A stretch of 64,000 nt of DNA from Bacillus salipaludis (lineage in GTDB: Bacteria; Bacillota; Bacilli; Bacillales_B; DSM-18226). The notes under the pieces were generated by a model. The model worked only from the letters and a program-made list of their open reading frames with translations, had not been told where the DNA came from and ran no database searches. The position numbers and the translations under genes are program-made. Below, one piece after another: positions 36,868-46,345 of this stretch (position 1 is its first letter; every line of letters begins with the position of its first letter). Location of the stretch: the NCBI RefSeq assembly GCF_004358205.1, contig NZ_SMYO01000005.1, positions 186,001-250,000 of the forward strand, given 5' to 3'.

Positions 36868-38157
36868 ATGCGTTCGTATACCAAATCAATTGAAGCCTTT
36901 AAAGAAGCCCAAACGCTCATGCCTGGCGGTGTAAACAGCCCTGTGCGCGCTTTTAAATCGGTCAATATGGATCCGATTTTTATGGAGCGAGGCAAAGGGT
37001 CAAAAGTTTATGATATTGATGGAAATGAGTACATTGATTATGTGTTATCATGGGGACCGCTTATTCTTGGCCACTCAAACGACCAAGTGGTTGAGTCTTT
37101 GAAAAAACAAGCAGAAATGGGTACAAGCTTTGGCGCACCGACAGTTTTGGAAAACCAATTAGCCCAGCTTGTAAAAGAACGTGTTCCTTCGATTGAAATC
37201 ATCCGTATGGTTAACTCAGGAACGGAAGCAACGATGAGTGCTTTACGCTTAGCTCGCGGATATACCGGCCGGGACAAGATTCTAAAATTTGAAGGCTGTT
37301 ACCACGGGCATGGCGATTCATTGCTGATTAAAGCCGGTTCCGGTGTGGCGACTCTTGGTTTGCCTGACAGCCCAGGGGTGCCTGAGGGTATTGCGAAAAA
37401 TACGGTAACGGTTCAGTACAATGACCTTGAAGGCGTGCGCTATGCATTTGAGCAATTTGGCGAGGATATTGCTTGTGTGATTGTTGAACCAGTTGCAGGT
37501 AATATGGGTCTTGTGCCGCCACAGCCAGGATTTTTAGAAGGTCTTCGTGAAATCACTACGCAATACGGAGCATTGTTGATTTTTGATGAGGTTATGACAG
37601 GTTTCCGGGTGGGCTATAATTGTGCACAAGGTTACTTTAACATTACTCCTGACTTAACGACTCTTGGTAAAGTAATCGGCGGCGGACTTCCTGTTGGTGC
37701 ATACGGTGGTAAAGCGGAGATCATGGAGAGAATCGCACCAAGCGGTTCGATTTATCAGGCTGGAACATTGTCTGGAAATCCGCTAGCCATGACTGCCGGT
37801 TATGAAACATTAAGCCAGTTAACGCCGGAGCACTATGAAGAGTTTATCCGTAAAGGTGACCTGCTTGAAAAAGGCTTTAAAGCCGCTGCGGAAAAATACG
37901 ATATTCCAATTACGTTTAACCGCGCAGGTTCCATGATTGGTTTCTTCTTTACGAATGAAGATGTTATCAATTATGAAACAGCGAAAACATCGAATCTCGA
38001 GTTCTTTGCGGAATATTTCCGTCAAATGGCGGATCAAGGGATCTTCGTACCGCCTTCCCAATTTGAAGGACTATTCCTATCCACCGAGCATTCGGATGAA
38101 GATATTGAAAAAACCATCCAAGCTGCAGAAAATGCTTTTTCAAAGCTTAGAAAATAA
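36868..38157 (+). CDS. hemL: Glutamate-1-semialdehyde 2,1-aminomutase
   Basis: HemL converts glutamate-1-semialdehyde into 5-aminolevulinate with pyridoxal or pyridoxamine phosphate. The 429-residue protein shows [64 protein letters not shown], and the PLP lysine in [19 protein letters not shown] near 267. It is the last gene of the hem operon; a terminator follows. Gene order runs A-X-C-D-B-L, so the HemL substrate made by HemA is used by the last-encoded enzyme. Confidence 0.95.
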   Translation: MRSYTKSIEAFKEAQTLMPGGVNSPVRAFKSVNMDPIFMERGKGSKVYDIDGNEYIDYVLSWGPLILGHSNDQVVESLKKQAEMGTSFGAPTVLENQLAQLVKERVPSIEIIRMVNSGTEATMSALRLARGYTGRDKILKFEGCYHGHGDSLLIKAGSGVATLGLPDSPGVPEGIAKNTVTVQYNDLEGVRYAFEQFGEDIACVIVEPVAGNMGLVPPQPGFLEGLREITTQYGALLIFDEVMTGFRVGYNCAQGYFNITPDLTTLGKVIGGGLPVGAYGGKAEIMERIAPSGSIYQAGTLSGNPLAMTAGYETLSQLTPEHYEEFIRKGDLLEKGFKAAAEKYDIPITFNRAGSMIGFFFTNEDVINYETAKTSNLEFFAEYFRQMADQGIFVPPSQFEGLFLSTEHSDEDIEKTIQAAENAFSKLRK

Positions 38158-38170
38158 TCTTTTGTCTAGG

Positions 38171-38199
38171 ACACTCACCTTTTGGTGGGTGTTTTCTTA
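38171..38199 (+). terminator. hemAXCDBL terminator
   Basis: ACACTCACC pairs with GGTGGGTGT (one G-U) around TTTT, then TTTCTTAT. Confidence 0.85.
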
Positions 38200-38205
38200 T
38201 TATAG

Positions 38206-38395
38206 GGGCTGATTTCGTAAACTTTGGTGCTAATGAGCAAGAATGGTTGATTTCCACTCCAGGTTGCTCGCTTTCCGCGGGGCGGGCGGTGAGCCTCCTC
38301 GTCGCTTTGCTCCTGTGGGGTCTCACCTGTCCCGCTGCTCCCGCAGGAGTCTCGCACCTTCCGCTCTAATCAACCTCTTTCTAAACATATTTCCT
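38206..38395 (+). repeat. Intergenic repeat family A, copy 3
   Basis: It shares the core CGCTTTCCGCGGGGCG, GAGCCTCCTCGTCGCTT and CCGCAGGAGTCTCG with copies 2 and 4 and is about 190 bp. The outer inverted ends have decayed, so the borders are approximate. It lies between the hem terminator and the sigma-E promoter of spoVID. Confidence 0.8.
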
Positions 38396-38500
38396 TATCA
38401 AAACCTATTAAAAAAACAACAATCCTATAAAAACAGCTATTAAGAAAGACGAATAGAAAAAGACATTGACGAAGTTTTGCGTACTATAATCGCTTTTTTA

Positions 38501-38529
38501 TCATATTTATTTATCATCCCTCATAGAGT
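38501..38529 (+). promoter_or_regulatory. Sigma-E promoter for spoVID
   Basis: TCATATT (38501-38507), 14 bp, then CATAGAGT (38522-38529). This fits the sigma-E consensus KMATATT-N14-CATANANT. spoVID of B. subtilis is sigma-E dependent. Confidence 0.78.
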
Positions 38530-38578
38530 GTAAGTGACATAGTGATTTTACGTGAAGGAAACGAAAGGAGGAGTCGCT

Positions 38579-39661
38579 TTGTCTCAGGAGAATCAATCGA
38601 GCCTACGTTTTTCCTTGGAGGAATCTTTGTGGTTTAGAAAGGGACAGGAAGTCGAAGAACTTGTATCGATTTCCCTAGACCCGGATATTACCATCCAGGA
38701 AAATGATCAATACGTAATCATTCGTGGTTCGTTGGAATTAACCGGCGAATATAAGAGTTTCCAAGAAAGTGATGCAAATGAACAATTTCAAGCTGCTAGT
38801 CAGAAATATGTTGAAAGGGTAGATGAACAGGACGAAGGCGTCTGCCAATTTGCGCACCGCTTTCCAGTGGACATTACTATCCCGAATAATCGGATTCAAA
38901 GCATCTACGATATTGACGTCCTGGTCGAATCCTTTGATTATTCCCTTCCGGAGCGCAGTTGTCTAAAACTATCAGCTGAGCTGACGATTAGCGGCTTATA
39001 TGGCAATGAAGAACAGCTCGAGCCGCAAATTGAAGAAGAACAGCCTGAGTTGGAAGTTCTCCATCGTGCTCAAGATGAAAACGAAGAGGAATTATACCAG
39101 CAGCCAGTACAGGCAAATCCATATGCGGAATCCTTCCTATTCGAAGCAGAAGCAAGAAAGCCTCGTGAAGAGGAAGAGAAACCAGAAGCATTTCCGCAGT
39201 TCCCGAATTTTTCCTACCAAGCACAGGACTATGAGCCTGTAGAGCAATACCAGCCTTCCTGGAGCTTCCAAGAATCACGCAGCGAAGGGAACCATCCATT
39301 TGAAGTGGTCGAAGAAATTACGGAAGTTCAAACGGAAAATGTTCATTACGAAGAGGATGTAAACATGATCGAAGAAAGTTCTTCATCCTCTGAACAGGCT
39401 CCAAAGCAAGCAAAGAAGAAAAAGCCTGCCAAAAAGAAAAGCATGACGTTAACCGAATTTTTTGCACGAAAGGAGGATGGTGCAGAACAAGCAAAACTAA
39501 AGGTTTGTATTGTTCAAAAAGGAGAAACAATCGAAAACCTTGCGGATCGTTATGATGTGACCGTACAAAATCTTCTTCGTGTTAACAACCTTGAACTAAG
39601 TCAGGATGTATACGAAGGGCAGGTATTATATATACCGGTTGGATTTGCAAAAAAATATTAG
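38579..39661 (+). CDS. spoVID: Spore coat encasement protein SpoVID
   Basis: SpoVID sits on the forespore surface and lets the coat layers wrap the spore by recruiting SafA and SpoIVA-bound proteins. The 360-residue product has a conserved N-terminal domain (LRFSLEESLWFRKGQEVEEL, then VSISLDPDITIQE, and RGSLELTGEYKS) in the first 140 residues. A Glu-rich, low-complexity middle spans about 155-290, and a Lys-rich patch follows. A C-terminal LysM (KVCIVQKGETIENLADRYDVTVQNLL) ends the protein. It is much shorter than B. subtilis SpoVID (about 575), mainly in the acidic middle. I chose TTG 38579 after AAAGGAGGAG. A sigma-E promoter precedes it. Confidence 0.92.
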   Translation: MSQENQSSLRFSLEESLWFRKGQEVEELVSISLDPDITIQENDQYVIIRGSLELTGEYKSFQESDANEQFQAASQKYVERVDEQDEGVCQFAHRFPVDITIPNNRIQSIYDIDVLVESFDYSLPERSCLKLSAELTISGLYGNEEQLEPQIEEEQPELEVLHRAQDENEEELYQQPVQANPYAESFLFEAEARKPREEEEKPEAFPQFPNFSYQAQDYEPVEQYQPSWSFQESRSEGNHPFEVVEEITEVQTENVHYEEDVNMIEESSSSSEQAPKQAKKKKPAKKKSMTLTEFFARKEDGAEQAKLKVCIVQKGETIENLADRYDVTVQNLLRVNNLELSQDVYEGQVLYIPVGFAKKY

Positions 39662-39738
39662 AAATATCTAACAGATGAGCGGGTTTTAAACCCGCTCACC
39701 TTGTTGTAAAATCCGAAAAACAAAGAGAGTTGAGTAAT

Positions 39739-40776
39739 ATGAATGACTCCAATTGGCTTGAACGGCTTTCTCCCATTCTTGAAAATTATCAGATTAAGCC
39801 TTATTTTGTAGAGGATTTCGGCAGTGTCCTGAAGGTCTATTCCAACAAAGGAACCTTTGCCCTCAAAAAAATCACTCCTACAACAGGAACGGATTTTATC
39901 CGCCATGTCCATCTTTTATACCAAAAAGGCTATAACCGCATCGTTCCTATTTATCCAACCATGGATGGCCGGTATGCAGTCCTCCATAATAATGAGCTGT
40001 ATTATTTGATGCCGTGGATGTCAAACGAGCTTAAGGAAGACCGTGTTCACCGAAATCAGCAATTATTCCGTGAACTGGCCAGGCTTCATACACTATCGGC
40101 AAAAGAAATCGATGTGAGCAAGGAAGAACGAACCGAGCATTACGAAAAGACCATTCAGCAGTTGGAAAAACATCAGGAATTTCTAGAAGGCTTCATTGAA
40201 GAATGCGAAAATAAGACCTATATGTCGCCGTTTGAATTATTGTATTGCCTGTATTACAACGAAATTAGTATGGCACTGCGTTTTTCAAAGGAGCGATTTG
40301 AAGATTGGTATGAAGAAACGAAAGACTCAGAGAAAGCCAGGATGGTCATAATCCATGGAAAATTATCATCAGAGCATTTTCTATATGATGACAGAGGATA
40401 CGGCCATTTTATTAATTTTGAAAATGCCCGGTATGGGTCACCCATCCATGACATGCTGCCATACCTATCAAGATCCTTAGAAACCATGCCAAAACGGAAT
40501 AATGATGCTATTGAATTGGTCCAGCATTATTTTAAATATTTTCCTTTTAAACAGGATGAAAAATTACTTTTTTACAGCTATTTAGCTTATCCGGTCCCAA
40601 TGATCCAGGGTGTGGAAGGTTATTATCGCAGGCAGGATGCAAAAAATGAATTAAAGTTTGTCCGGCAGCTGCAGCGCCGTTATTGGCATTTGAAAAACTC
40701 GGAATATGTAGTGACAAGTATGTTCGAAATGGATAAACAGCAGCAGCTAGCAAAAGAAGGAGCCCAGCAGCAATAA
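39739..40776 (+). CDS. ysxE: Spore coat protein YsxE, CotS-family kinase-like
   Basis: The 345-residue protein belongs to the CotS/YsxE group, which has a phosphotransferase (APH-like) fold. Visible blocks are SVLKVYSNKGTFALKKITPTTG near 30-50, the catalytic-loop region VIIHGKLSSEHFLYDDRGYGHFINFENARYGSPIHDML near 195-235, and a basic C-terminal QLQRRYWHLKNSEYV. The catalytic loop has HGKLSSEHF where active kinases have HGDLHxxN, so catalysis is doubtful. YsxE is a SpoVID-dependent inner-coat protein in B. subtilis, and it follows spoVID here by 77 bases. ATG 39739 is preferred over TTG 39730, which abuts AAGAGAG. Confidence 0.9.
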   Translation: MNDSNWLERLSPILENYQIKPYFVEDFGSVLKVYSNKGTFALKKITPTTGTDFIRHVHLLYQKGYNRIVPIYPTMDGRYAVLHNNELYYLMPWMSNELKEDRVHRNQQLFRELARLHTLSAKEIDVSKEERTEHYEKTIQQLEKHQEFLEGFIEECENKTYMSPFELLYCLYYNEISMALRFSKERFEDWYEETKDSEKARMVIIHGKLSSEHFLYDDRGYGHFINFENARYGSPIHDMLPYLSRSLETMPKRNNDAIELVQHYFKYFPFKQDEKLLFYSYLAYPVPMIQGVEGYYRRQDAKNELKFVRQLQRRYWHLKNSEYVVTSMFEMDKQQQLAKEGAQQQ

Positions 40777-40795
40777 TCTTGCTACCAAGGCTCCT

Positions 40796-40990
40796 TTAAA
40801 TAATTTCAAACATAAGTGAAAGGCCGACAACGATAAAAAATGATAATAACAAAACATCAAAGACTGTCGGTAAAAACAGTGTACGGATAAATTGAAAAAT
40901 AATAAACGGAACAATAAATTGCGCGGCGATTCTGCGGCAGGCTCGAAACCAGGGATGGTGGGCAAATTTGTTGAATTTTCTCCTTCGCAC
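40796..40990 (-). CDS. Small conserved-looking membrane protein (64 aa)
   Basis: A GTG at 40990 on the minus strand follows GGGAGGA at good spacing (8-10 bases). The product begins with a basic head (RRRKFNKFAHHPWFRACRR) and has two hydrophobic segments around IAAQFIVPFIIFQFIRTLFL and VFDVLLLSFFIVVGLSLMFE. The composition and the strong ribosome-binding site mark it as real rather than a shadow. It lies convergent to ysxE and divergent from valS. I do not recognise a function. The other overlapping minus-strand frames here lack such a start. Confidence 0.7.
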   Translation of the reverse strand: MRRRKFNKFAHHPWFRACRRIAAQFIVPFIIFQFIRTLFLPTVFDVLLLSFFIVVGLSLMFEII

Positions 40991-41131
40991 CGAAAGAGTC
41001 CTCCCTTTTTAACTGACTTTCTTTATGTATATTCTTGACCCCGTTCAAATTCCCCAAAAAAATACTAAAATCTGTCTAATACCTTAAAAAGGTCTACTTA
41101 GTATAAAATTTAAAAAAATAGGCAATCATTA

Positions 41132-41161
41132 TTGACGTCAACACCCTATTTTGGGTAGTAT
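41132..41161 (+). promoter_or_regulatory. Promoter for valS
   Basis: TTGACG (41132-41137), 18 bp, then TAGTAT (41156-41161). Confidence 0.7.
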
Positions 41162-41180
41162 AACAATATAATTTAATTAG

Positions 41181-41432
41181 CTAAGCACTGACAGGGAAGA
41201 GTACATTGCAATCTGCTTTTAGAGAGGGAAATCATTTGCTGAAAGATTTTCTAAGTAGAACATTGGAAGGTCGCCCTTGAGCTTCTTCTGCGAAAGGATC
41301 TATATCCCATTAGTAGAAGACGGATGAAATCCGTTATCCGATGAAGAGCCAATCGTAGTTTGATTGGAAAAAAGGTGGTACCGCGAAGCAACTCCATTCG
41401 TCCTTTTATGACGAATGGAGTTTTTTTATTTT
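41181..41432 (+). promoter_or_regulatory. T-box leader of valS
   Basis: The leader has the T-box core AAGGTGGTACCGCG (41372-41385) and the usual AGAGAGGGAA-type Stem I segment upstream. It ends in a terminator with a 13-bp stem ACTCCATTCGTC / GACGAATGGAGT (41391-41421) and a T-run. A plausible valine specifier GTC lies at 41270-41272 in GGAAGGTCGCC. Uncharged tRNA-Val would stabilise the antiterminator and allow valS expression. Confidence 0.93.
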
Positions 41433-41472
41433 TCGGTACAGTTTTTGTAAGAAACAAAGGAGGCAAATTTAG

Positions 41473-44118
41473 ATGGAAACAAAAGAAATTACAATGCCGA
41501 CCAAATACGATCCGCAATCGATTGAACAAGGTCGTTATGATTGGTGGCTGAAAGGCAAATTTTTTGAGGCGAAAGATGATAAAGAGAAACAACCATATAC
41601 GATTGTCATTCCTCCGCCAAACGTAACAGGAAAACTTCATTTAGGTCATGCGTGGGATACAACCCTTCAAGATATCCTTACCCGGATGAAACGGATGCAA
41701 GGCTACGATGTTCTTTGGCTTCCTGGAATGGATCACGCCGGTATCGCTACACAAGCAAAGGTTGAAGCGAAACTCCGTGAAGAAGGCAAAAGCCGTTATG
41801 ATTTAGGCCGTGAAGCATTTGTCGAGGAAACTTGGAAGTGGAAGGAAGAATATGCTTCTCATATCCGTCAGCAGTGGTCGAAGTTAGGACTAGGGCTGGA
41901 TTATAGCCGCGAGCGTTTTACTCTTGATGAAGGTTTATCCGCTGCGGTTCGTGAAGTTTTCGTTACGCTTTATAAAAAAGGCTTAATTTATCGCGGTGAA
42001 TACATTATCAACTGGGACCCGTCCACAAAAACGGCTCTTTCCGATATTGAAGTTATTTATAAGGATGTTCAAGGCGCGTTTTATCATATGAGATATCCAC
42101 TAGCCGATGGATCCGGACATATTGAAATTGCAACAACTCGTCCAGAAACCATGCTCGGGGATACAGCAGTTGCTGTTCATCCCGAAGATGACCGTTACAA
42201 GCATTTAATTGGTAAAACTGTTATCCTGCCAATCACCGGACGCGAAATCCCAATCGTCGGTGATGACTATGTGGATATGGAATTCGGTTCAGGGGCTGTA
42301 AAAATTACACCTGCACATGATCCAAACGACTTTGAGATTGGCAACCGTCATAATTTAGAAAGAATTCTCGTTATGAACGAAGATGGCTCGATGAATGCCA
42401 ATGCAGGCAAGTATCAAGGCCAAGACCGTTTTGAATGCCGTAAGCAAATTGTTAAGGATCTTCAAGAACTGGGCGTTCTTTTCAAAATTGAAGACCATCT
42501 TCATTCGGTTGGACATTCCGAGCGGAGCGGTGCGGTTGTTGAGCCATATCTGTCCACTCAATGGTTTGTAAAAATGCAGCCACTTGCGGATGAGGCAATT
42601 GCCCTTCAGAGCAAGGAAAACAAAGTAAACTTTGTTCCAGACCGTTTTGAAAAAACGTATATGAACTGGATGGAAAACATTCGTGACTGGTGTATCTCCA
42701 GACAGCTATGGTGGGGTCACCGTATTCCTGCTTGGTATCACAAGGAAACAGGTGAGGTTTACGTAGACCATGAGCCGCCGGCAGATATCGAGAATTGGGA
42801 ACAGGACACTGATGTATTAGATACATGGTTCAGTTCAGCATTATGGCCGTTCTCAACTATGGGCTGGCCTGACAAAGAAGCAGCTGATTTCAAACGTTAC
42901 TTCCCTACTGATGTACTAGTAACTGGCTATGATATTATCTTCTTCTGGGTATCAAGAATGATCTTCCAAAGCATTGAATTCACAGGCGAACGTCCTTTCA
43001 AAGATGTTTTAATTCACGGACTTGTTCGTGATGCACAAGGACGCAAGATGAGTAAGTCTTTAGGAAACGGTGTAGACCCAATGGATGTCATCGATCAATA
43101 CGGCGCTGACTCACTCCGTTACTTCTTATCCACTGGCAGCTCACCTGGCCAGGACTTACGTTACAGCACTGAAAAGGTTGAAGCAACATGGAACTTTGCC
43201 AATAAAATTTGGAATGCCTCCCGCTTTGCCTTAATGAACATGGACGGTCTTAAGTTTGAGGAAATCGATTTTAGCGGAGAAAAATCAGTTGCTGACAAGT
43301 GGATTTTAACAAGATTAAATGAAACGATTGAAACAGTAACAAGACTTTCTGCCCGCTATGAATTTGGTGAAGTCGGCCGTGCCCTTTACAATTTCATTTG
43401 GGATGACTTCTGTGATTGGTATATTGAGATGGCAAAGCTGCCTCTATATGGAGAAGATGAAGCGGCGAAGAAAACAACACGTTCTATTCTTGCATATGTT
43501 CTGGATAACACAATGCGTTTACTTCATCCGTTTATGCCATTTATCACGGAAGAAATTTGGCAAAACCTTCCTCACAGTGGCGAATCGATTACAACTGCTC
43601 AGTGGCCTGAGGTAAACCCTTCGTTTACAGACGAAGAAGCAGCACAAGAAATGAAAATGTTAGTAGAAATGATTCGTTCTGTACGGAATATCCGTGCAGA
43701 GGTTAATACCCCAATGAGCAAAAAGATTAAAATGCTTGTAAAAGCAAAAGACGAATCTGTTCTTAAAGCGCTTGATAAAAATCGTGCTTATATTGAACGT
43801 TTCTGTAATCCTGAAGAGCTTCAAATGGGTATTGCGATTGAAACACCGGATAAAGCGATGACTGCTGTTGTTACTGGTTTAGAAATCATTCTCCCGCTTG
43901 AAGGCTTAATCAATCTTGAGGAAGAAATTGCACGTCTACAAAAAGAATTCGATAAGTTCACAAAAGAAGTAGAACGAGTTCAAAAGAAATTAAGCAATGA
44001 AGGCTTTATCAAAAAGGCTCCTGAAAATGTCATTGCCGAAGAAAAGGCAAAAGAACAGGATTATCTTGAAAAGAGAGCAGTTGTCGAAGCGAGATTAAAT
44101 GAACTAAAAGGATTATAA
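41473..44118 (+). CDS. valS: Valyl-tRNA synthetase
   Basis: This class I synthetase charges tRNA-Val and edits mischarged threonine. The 881-residue protein has the HIGH-type motif [15 protein letters not shown] near 46-60. The editing domain has [17 protein letters not shown] and [16 protein letters not shown]. The KMSKS motif is in [14 protein letters not shown] near 523. The C-terminal coiled coil ([26 protein letters not shown]) is typical of bacterial ValRS. AAAGGAGG precedes the ATG. It is controlled by the T-box leader just upstream. Confidence 0.97.
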   Translation: METKEITMPTKYDPQSIEQGRYDWWLKGKFFEAKDDKEKQPYTIVIPPPNVTGKLHLGHAWDTTLQDILTRMKRMQGYDVLWLPGMDHAGIATQAKVEAKLREEGKSRYDLGREAFVEETWKWKEEYASHIRQQWSKLGLGLDYSRERFTLDEGLSAAVREVFVTLYKKGLIYRGEYIINWDPSTKTALSDIEVIYKDVQGAFYHMRYPLADGSGHIEIATTRPETMLGDTAVAVHPEDDRYKHLIGKTVILPITGREIPIVGDDYVDMEFGSGAVKITPAHDPNDFEIGNRHNLERILVMNEDGSMNANAGKYQGQDRFECRKQIVKDLQELGVLFKIEDHLHSVGHSERSGAVVEPYLSTQWFVKMQPLADEAIALQSKENKVNFVPDRFEKTYMNWMENIRDWCISRQLWWGHRIPAWYHKETGEVYVDHEPPADIENWEQDTDVLDTWFSSALWPFSTMGWPDKEAADFKRYFPTDVLVTGYDIIFFWVSRMIFQSIEFTGERPFKDVLIHGLVRDAQGRKMSKSLGNGVDPMDVIDQYGADSLRYFLSTGSSPGQDLRYSTEKVEATWNFANKIWNASRFALMNMDGLKFEEIDFSGEKSVADKWILTRLNETIETVTRLSARYEFGEVGRALYNFIWDDFCDWYIEMAKLPLYGEDEAAKKTTRSILAYVLDNTMRLLHPFMPFITEEIWQNLPHSGESITTAQWPEVNPSFTDEEAAQEMKMLVEMIRSVRNIRAEVNTPMSKKIKMLVKAKDESVLKALDKNRAYIERFCNPEELQMGIAIETPDKAMTAVVTGLEIILPLEGLINLEEEIARLQKEFDKFTKEVERVQKKLSNEGFIKKAPENVIAEEKAKEQDYLEKRAVVEARLNELKGL

Positions 44119-44123
44119 TAAAT

Positions 44124-44155
44124 AAGACGAATCCGTCATTGGATTCGTCTTTTAC
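44124..44155 (+). terminator. valS terminator
   Basis: AAGACGAATCC / GGATTCGTCTT around GTCATT, then TTAC. Confidence 0.85.
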
Positions 44156-44160
44156 ATAAA

Positions 44161-44343
44161 GGCTCTGTTAAACTTGGTTGTTGATTTCCGCTCCAGGCAC
44201 TTCGCTTTCCGCGGGCGGTTCGGGGAGCCTCCTCGTCGCTTCGCTCCTGCGGGGTCTCCCCTGTCCCGTACTCCCACAGGAGTCTTCGTGCCTTCCGCTC
44301 CAATCAACGCTGTTCAAAATCAACATTGTCTTTTAACACAACC
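44161..44343 (+). repeat. Intergenic repeat family A, copy 4
   Basis: A 183-bp element with imperfect inverted ends (GGCTCTGTTAAA and TTTAACACAACC) around the GC-rich core CGCTTTCCGCGGGCGG, GAGCCTCCTCGTCGCTTCG and CAGGAGTCTTCGTGCC. It is the reference form for the other copies: copy 2 has 61 bp more, copy 1 about 61 bp less. It fills the valS-folC gap. Confidence 0.85.
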
Positions 44344-44369
44344 TACATAAAAAAAACGGGGTGTCAAAA

Positions 44370-45680
44370 ATGTTTGCAACCTATCAAGAAGCCCTTGACT
44401 GGATCCATGCAAGGCTAAGACTTGGGATCAAACCTGGTTTAAAAAGAATGGAATGGATGATGGAAAGACTTGGGCATCCAGAAAATAAAATAAAAGCGAT
44501 TCATATTGGCGGAACGAATGGTAAAGGCTCAACAGTCACCTTTTTGCGTTCTATGCTCCAAGAACAGGGATACAAAGTCGGAACATTTACATCTCCTTAT
44601 ATTGAGCAGTTTAATGAACGGATTAGCATTAATGGAATACCAATCGATGATGATGAATTATTGCAGCTTGCCAATATTATTCGCCCGCTTGCTGATCAGT
44701 TAGAGGAAACAGAACTTGGCGGTCCGACAGAATTTGAAGTGATTACGGCCATGTCTTTTTATTATTTTGCTGAAATAAATCCTGTAGATATTGCCATTTA
44801 TGAAGTAGGGCTTGGCGGTCGTTTTGATTCTACAAATGTCATCTTGCCGATTGCTTCGATTATAACGAATATTGGACTCGATCATACCAGTATTTTAGGG
44901 GATACTTATGAGGAAATCGCTTTTGAAAAGGCGGGAATTATAAAAAATCAAACACCTATTTTTACTGCAGTCAAACATCCTGGGGCATTAAATGTGATTG
45001 AAGAGCAGACGAAGCAAAAGGATGCGCCGATTTATCGTCTCGGTGAGGAATTTACAATCAGCGGTCATCGGTCGGTTTCGAAAGGTGAAATCTTTTCAAT
45101 GAAAAATGCCTTACATTCATTGGAGGAAATTGAAATCAGTATGATTGGCAAACACCAAACCGAAAATGCCGCTCTGGCTATTACATCCGCTCAATATTTA
45201 AATCAAAAGGGATTGATTTCAATTACAGAGCTGTCCATTAGAGAGGGATTAAAAAAGGCTTACTGGCCAGGAAGGTTTGAAATACTTTCAGAAAAGCCTC
45301 TTGTCATCATTGATGGTGCACATAATGATGAAGGAATTGCCACGCTTGTTAACGAGTTAACAAACCGTTATTCGGATCGTAACATACACATTGTCTTTGC
45401 TGCATTAAAAGATAAAAAATTTGATAAGATGATTGAACAGCTTGATCAAGTGGCAGATAAAATTTCTTTCGTTTCATTTGATTATCCGCGTGCAGCAACT
45501 GCCCAAGATTTATATGAGAAAAGTAATTCGCAAAATAAGGAAATTGTAGAGAATTGGCAGGAGTATTTAAACGAAGCAATTCAAGCTATGCCATTCGATG
45601 GATTGTTATTAGTAACAGGTTCACTTTACTTTATTTCAGAAGCAAAAATTTTATTATGCAAGTATTTTAAAAATATGTAG
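44370..45680 (+). CDS. folC: Folylpolyglutamate synthase / dihydrofolate synthase
   Basis: FolC adds glutamate to dihydropteroate and to folates, keeping them in the cell. The 436-residue protein is of the Mur-ligase fold: the P-loop IHIGGTNGKGSTVTFLRSML near 45-64, GTFTSPYIEQFNERISING, YEVGLGGRFDSTNV, and the C-terminal VIIDGAHNDEGI. ATG 44370 is chosen with GGGGTG 7 bases upstream; GTG 44361 overlaps that site. valS-folC-comC is also the B. subtilis order. Confidence 0.94.
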   Translation: MFATYQEALDWIHARLRLGIKPGLKRMEWMMERLGHPENKIKAIHIGGTNGKGSTVTFLRSMLQEQGYKVGTFTSPYIEQFNERISINGIPIDDDELLQLANIIRPLADQLEETELGGPTEFEVITAMSFYYFAEINPVDIAIYEVGLGGRFDSTNVILPIASIITNIGLDHTSILGDTYEEIAFEKAGIIKNQTPIFTAVKHPGALNVIEEQTKQKDAPIYRLGEEFTISGHRSVSKGEIFSMKNALHSLEEIEISMIGKHQTENAALAITSAQYLNQKGLISITELSIREGLKKAYWPGRFEILSEKPLVIIDGAHNDEGIATLVNELTNRYSDRNIHIVFAALKDKKFDKMIEQLDQVADKISFVSFDYPRAATAQDLYEKSNSQNKEIVENWQEYLNEAIQAMPFDGLLLVTGSLYFISEAKILLCKYFKNM

Positions 45681-45870
45681 ATTTTGATTTAATAAAATAA
45701 TTTCGCCTTAAATCAAGTTGTTCAAAATGTTTATGGCCATCAAAGCGGCTTTAATCGAGGTTGCAACTGCAGCAGAGCTCCGTAAGATAATGCGTTAATT
45801 TTGATAATTTGAATCGCATTTTACGCCGGGCAATATATGATAAGAGGAACCGTGCTGATAAAATGAAAAA

Positions 45871-45916
45871 AATACAAAAAGAACCCAAAATAGGGTTCTT
45901 TTTGTATTTTTTGTAT
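45871..45916 (+). terminator. Terminator after folC
   Basis: A perfect 16-bp stem AATACAAAAAGAACCC / GGGTTCTTTTTGTATT around AAAATA, then TTTTG. It lies 190 bp after the folC stop. Confidence 0.85.
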
Positions 45917-46206
45917 ATTGATATAATAGGTAATTTGATATAATAAAAAAAGAATAACCAAAATAAGATTCAAAAATTTAAATTTAAAACAGTCCAAAAG
46001 AAACTGGTAAAAACAATGGAAAGGGTAATATCGTTGTGGTAATTATTTTTTAGCTTTGTGGAGTGGGAATTATTGATTAAACCACAAAATATATATTTTA
46101 GTGTAAAACATGCTCAAAGTGTATTGTGGAAACCCAAGGGCAAAGTGCACAAGGAAGTCAAACTGTTCCATAGTCAAAAAGTAGTATTAAGACTCAAGGG
46201 TTTTCT

Positions 46207-46320
46207 TTGGCAAGTATCCTTAGACTGAAAAAATTAAGCTTTTTTCTAATGGCTTCGGGAGTAATTCCGATGCAGGTTTCATATTTCTTATTTTACCAGA
46301 ATGCCTGCGTGTCCAGCTAA
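46207..46320 (+). CDS. Possible 37-residue hydrophobic ORF or gene remnant
   Basis: From a TTG at 46207, with CAAGGG 6-9 bases upstream, the frame runs 37 residues. It begins ASILRLKKLSFFLMASGV and ends FLFYQNACVSS. It is one amphipathic-to-hydrophobic stretch and stops 25 bases before comC. I do not recognise it. It could be a short membrane peptide or the tail of a gene lost from this locus. Confidence 0.3.
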   Translation: MASILRLKKLSFFLMASGVIPMQVSYFLFYQNACVSS

Positions 46321-46345
46321 AATAGATATAAGAGAGGGGAGTAAA

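Larger units (their letters stand above)
45681..46345 (+). other. Gene-poor region between folC and comC
   Basis: These 665 bases hold one clear terminator (45871), an AAAA-N6-TTTT motif (46086-46099) close to a ComK K-box but with one extra spacer base, and a possible 37-codon ORF (46207). A 24-codon frame at 45727 has no ribosome-binding site. Tandem -10-like GATATAAT motifs occur near 45921 and 45938. Its AT content and lack of intact genes suggest decayed coding DNA. I see no known riboswitch. Confidence 0.5.

Noticed and set aside
41251..41640. A 129-codon minus-strand frame over the valS leader
   Set aside because: It overlaps the T-box, its terminator and the start of valS; no ribosome-binding site.
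46086..46099. ComK binding site before comC
   Set aside because: AAAA-N6-TTTT has one base too many in the spacer and I found no second box at the required helical spacing, so it is only mentioned.
46120..46290. Cyclic-di-GMP or other riboswitch before comC
   Set aside because: GGGCAAAG and GCAGGTTTC looked suggestive, but the conserved core of no known class could be aligned.
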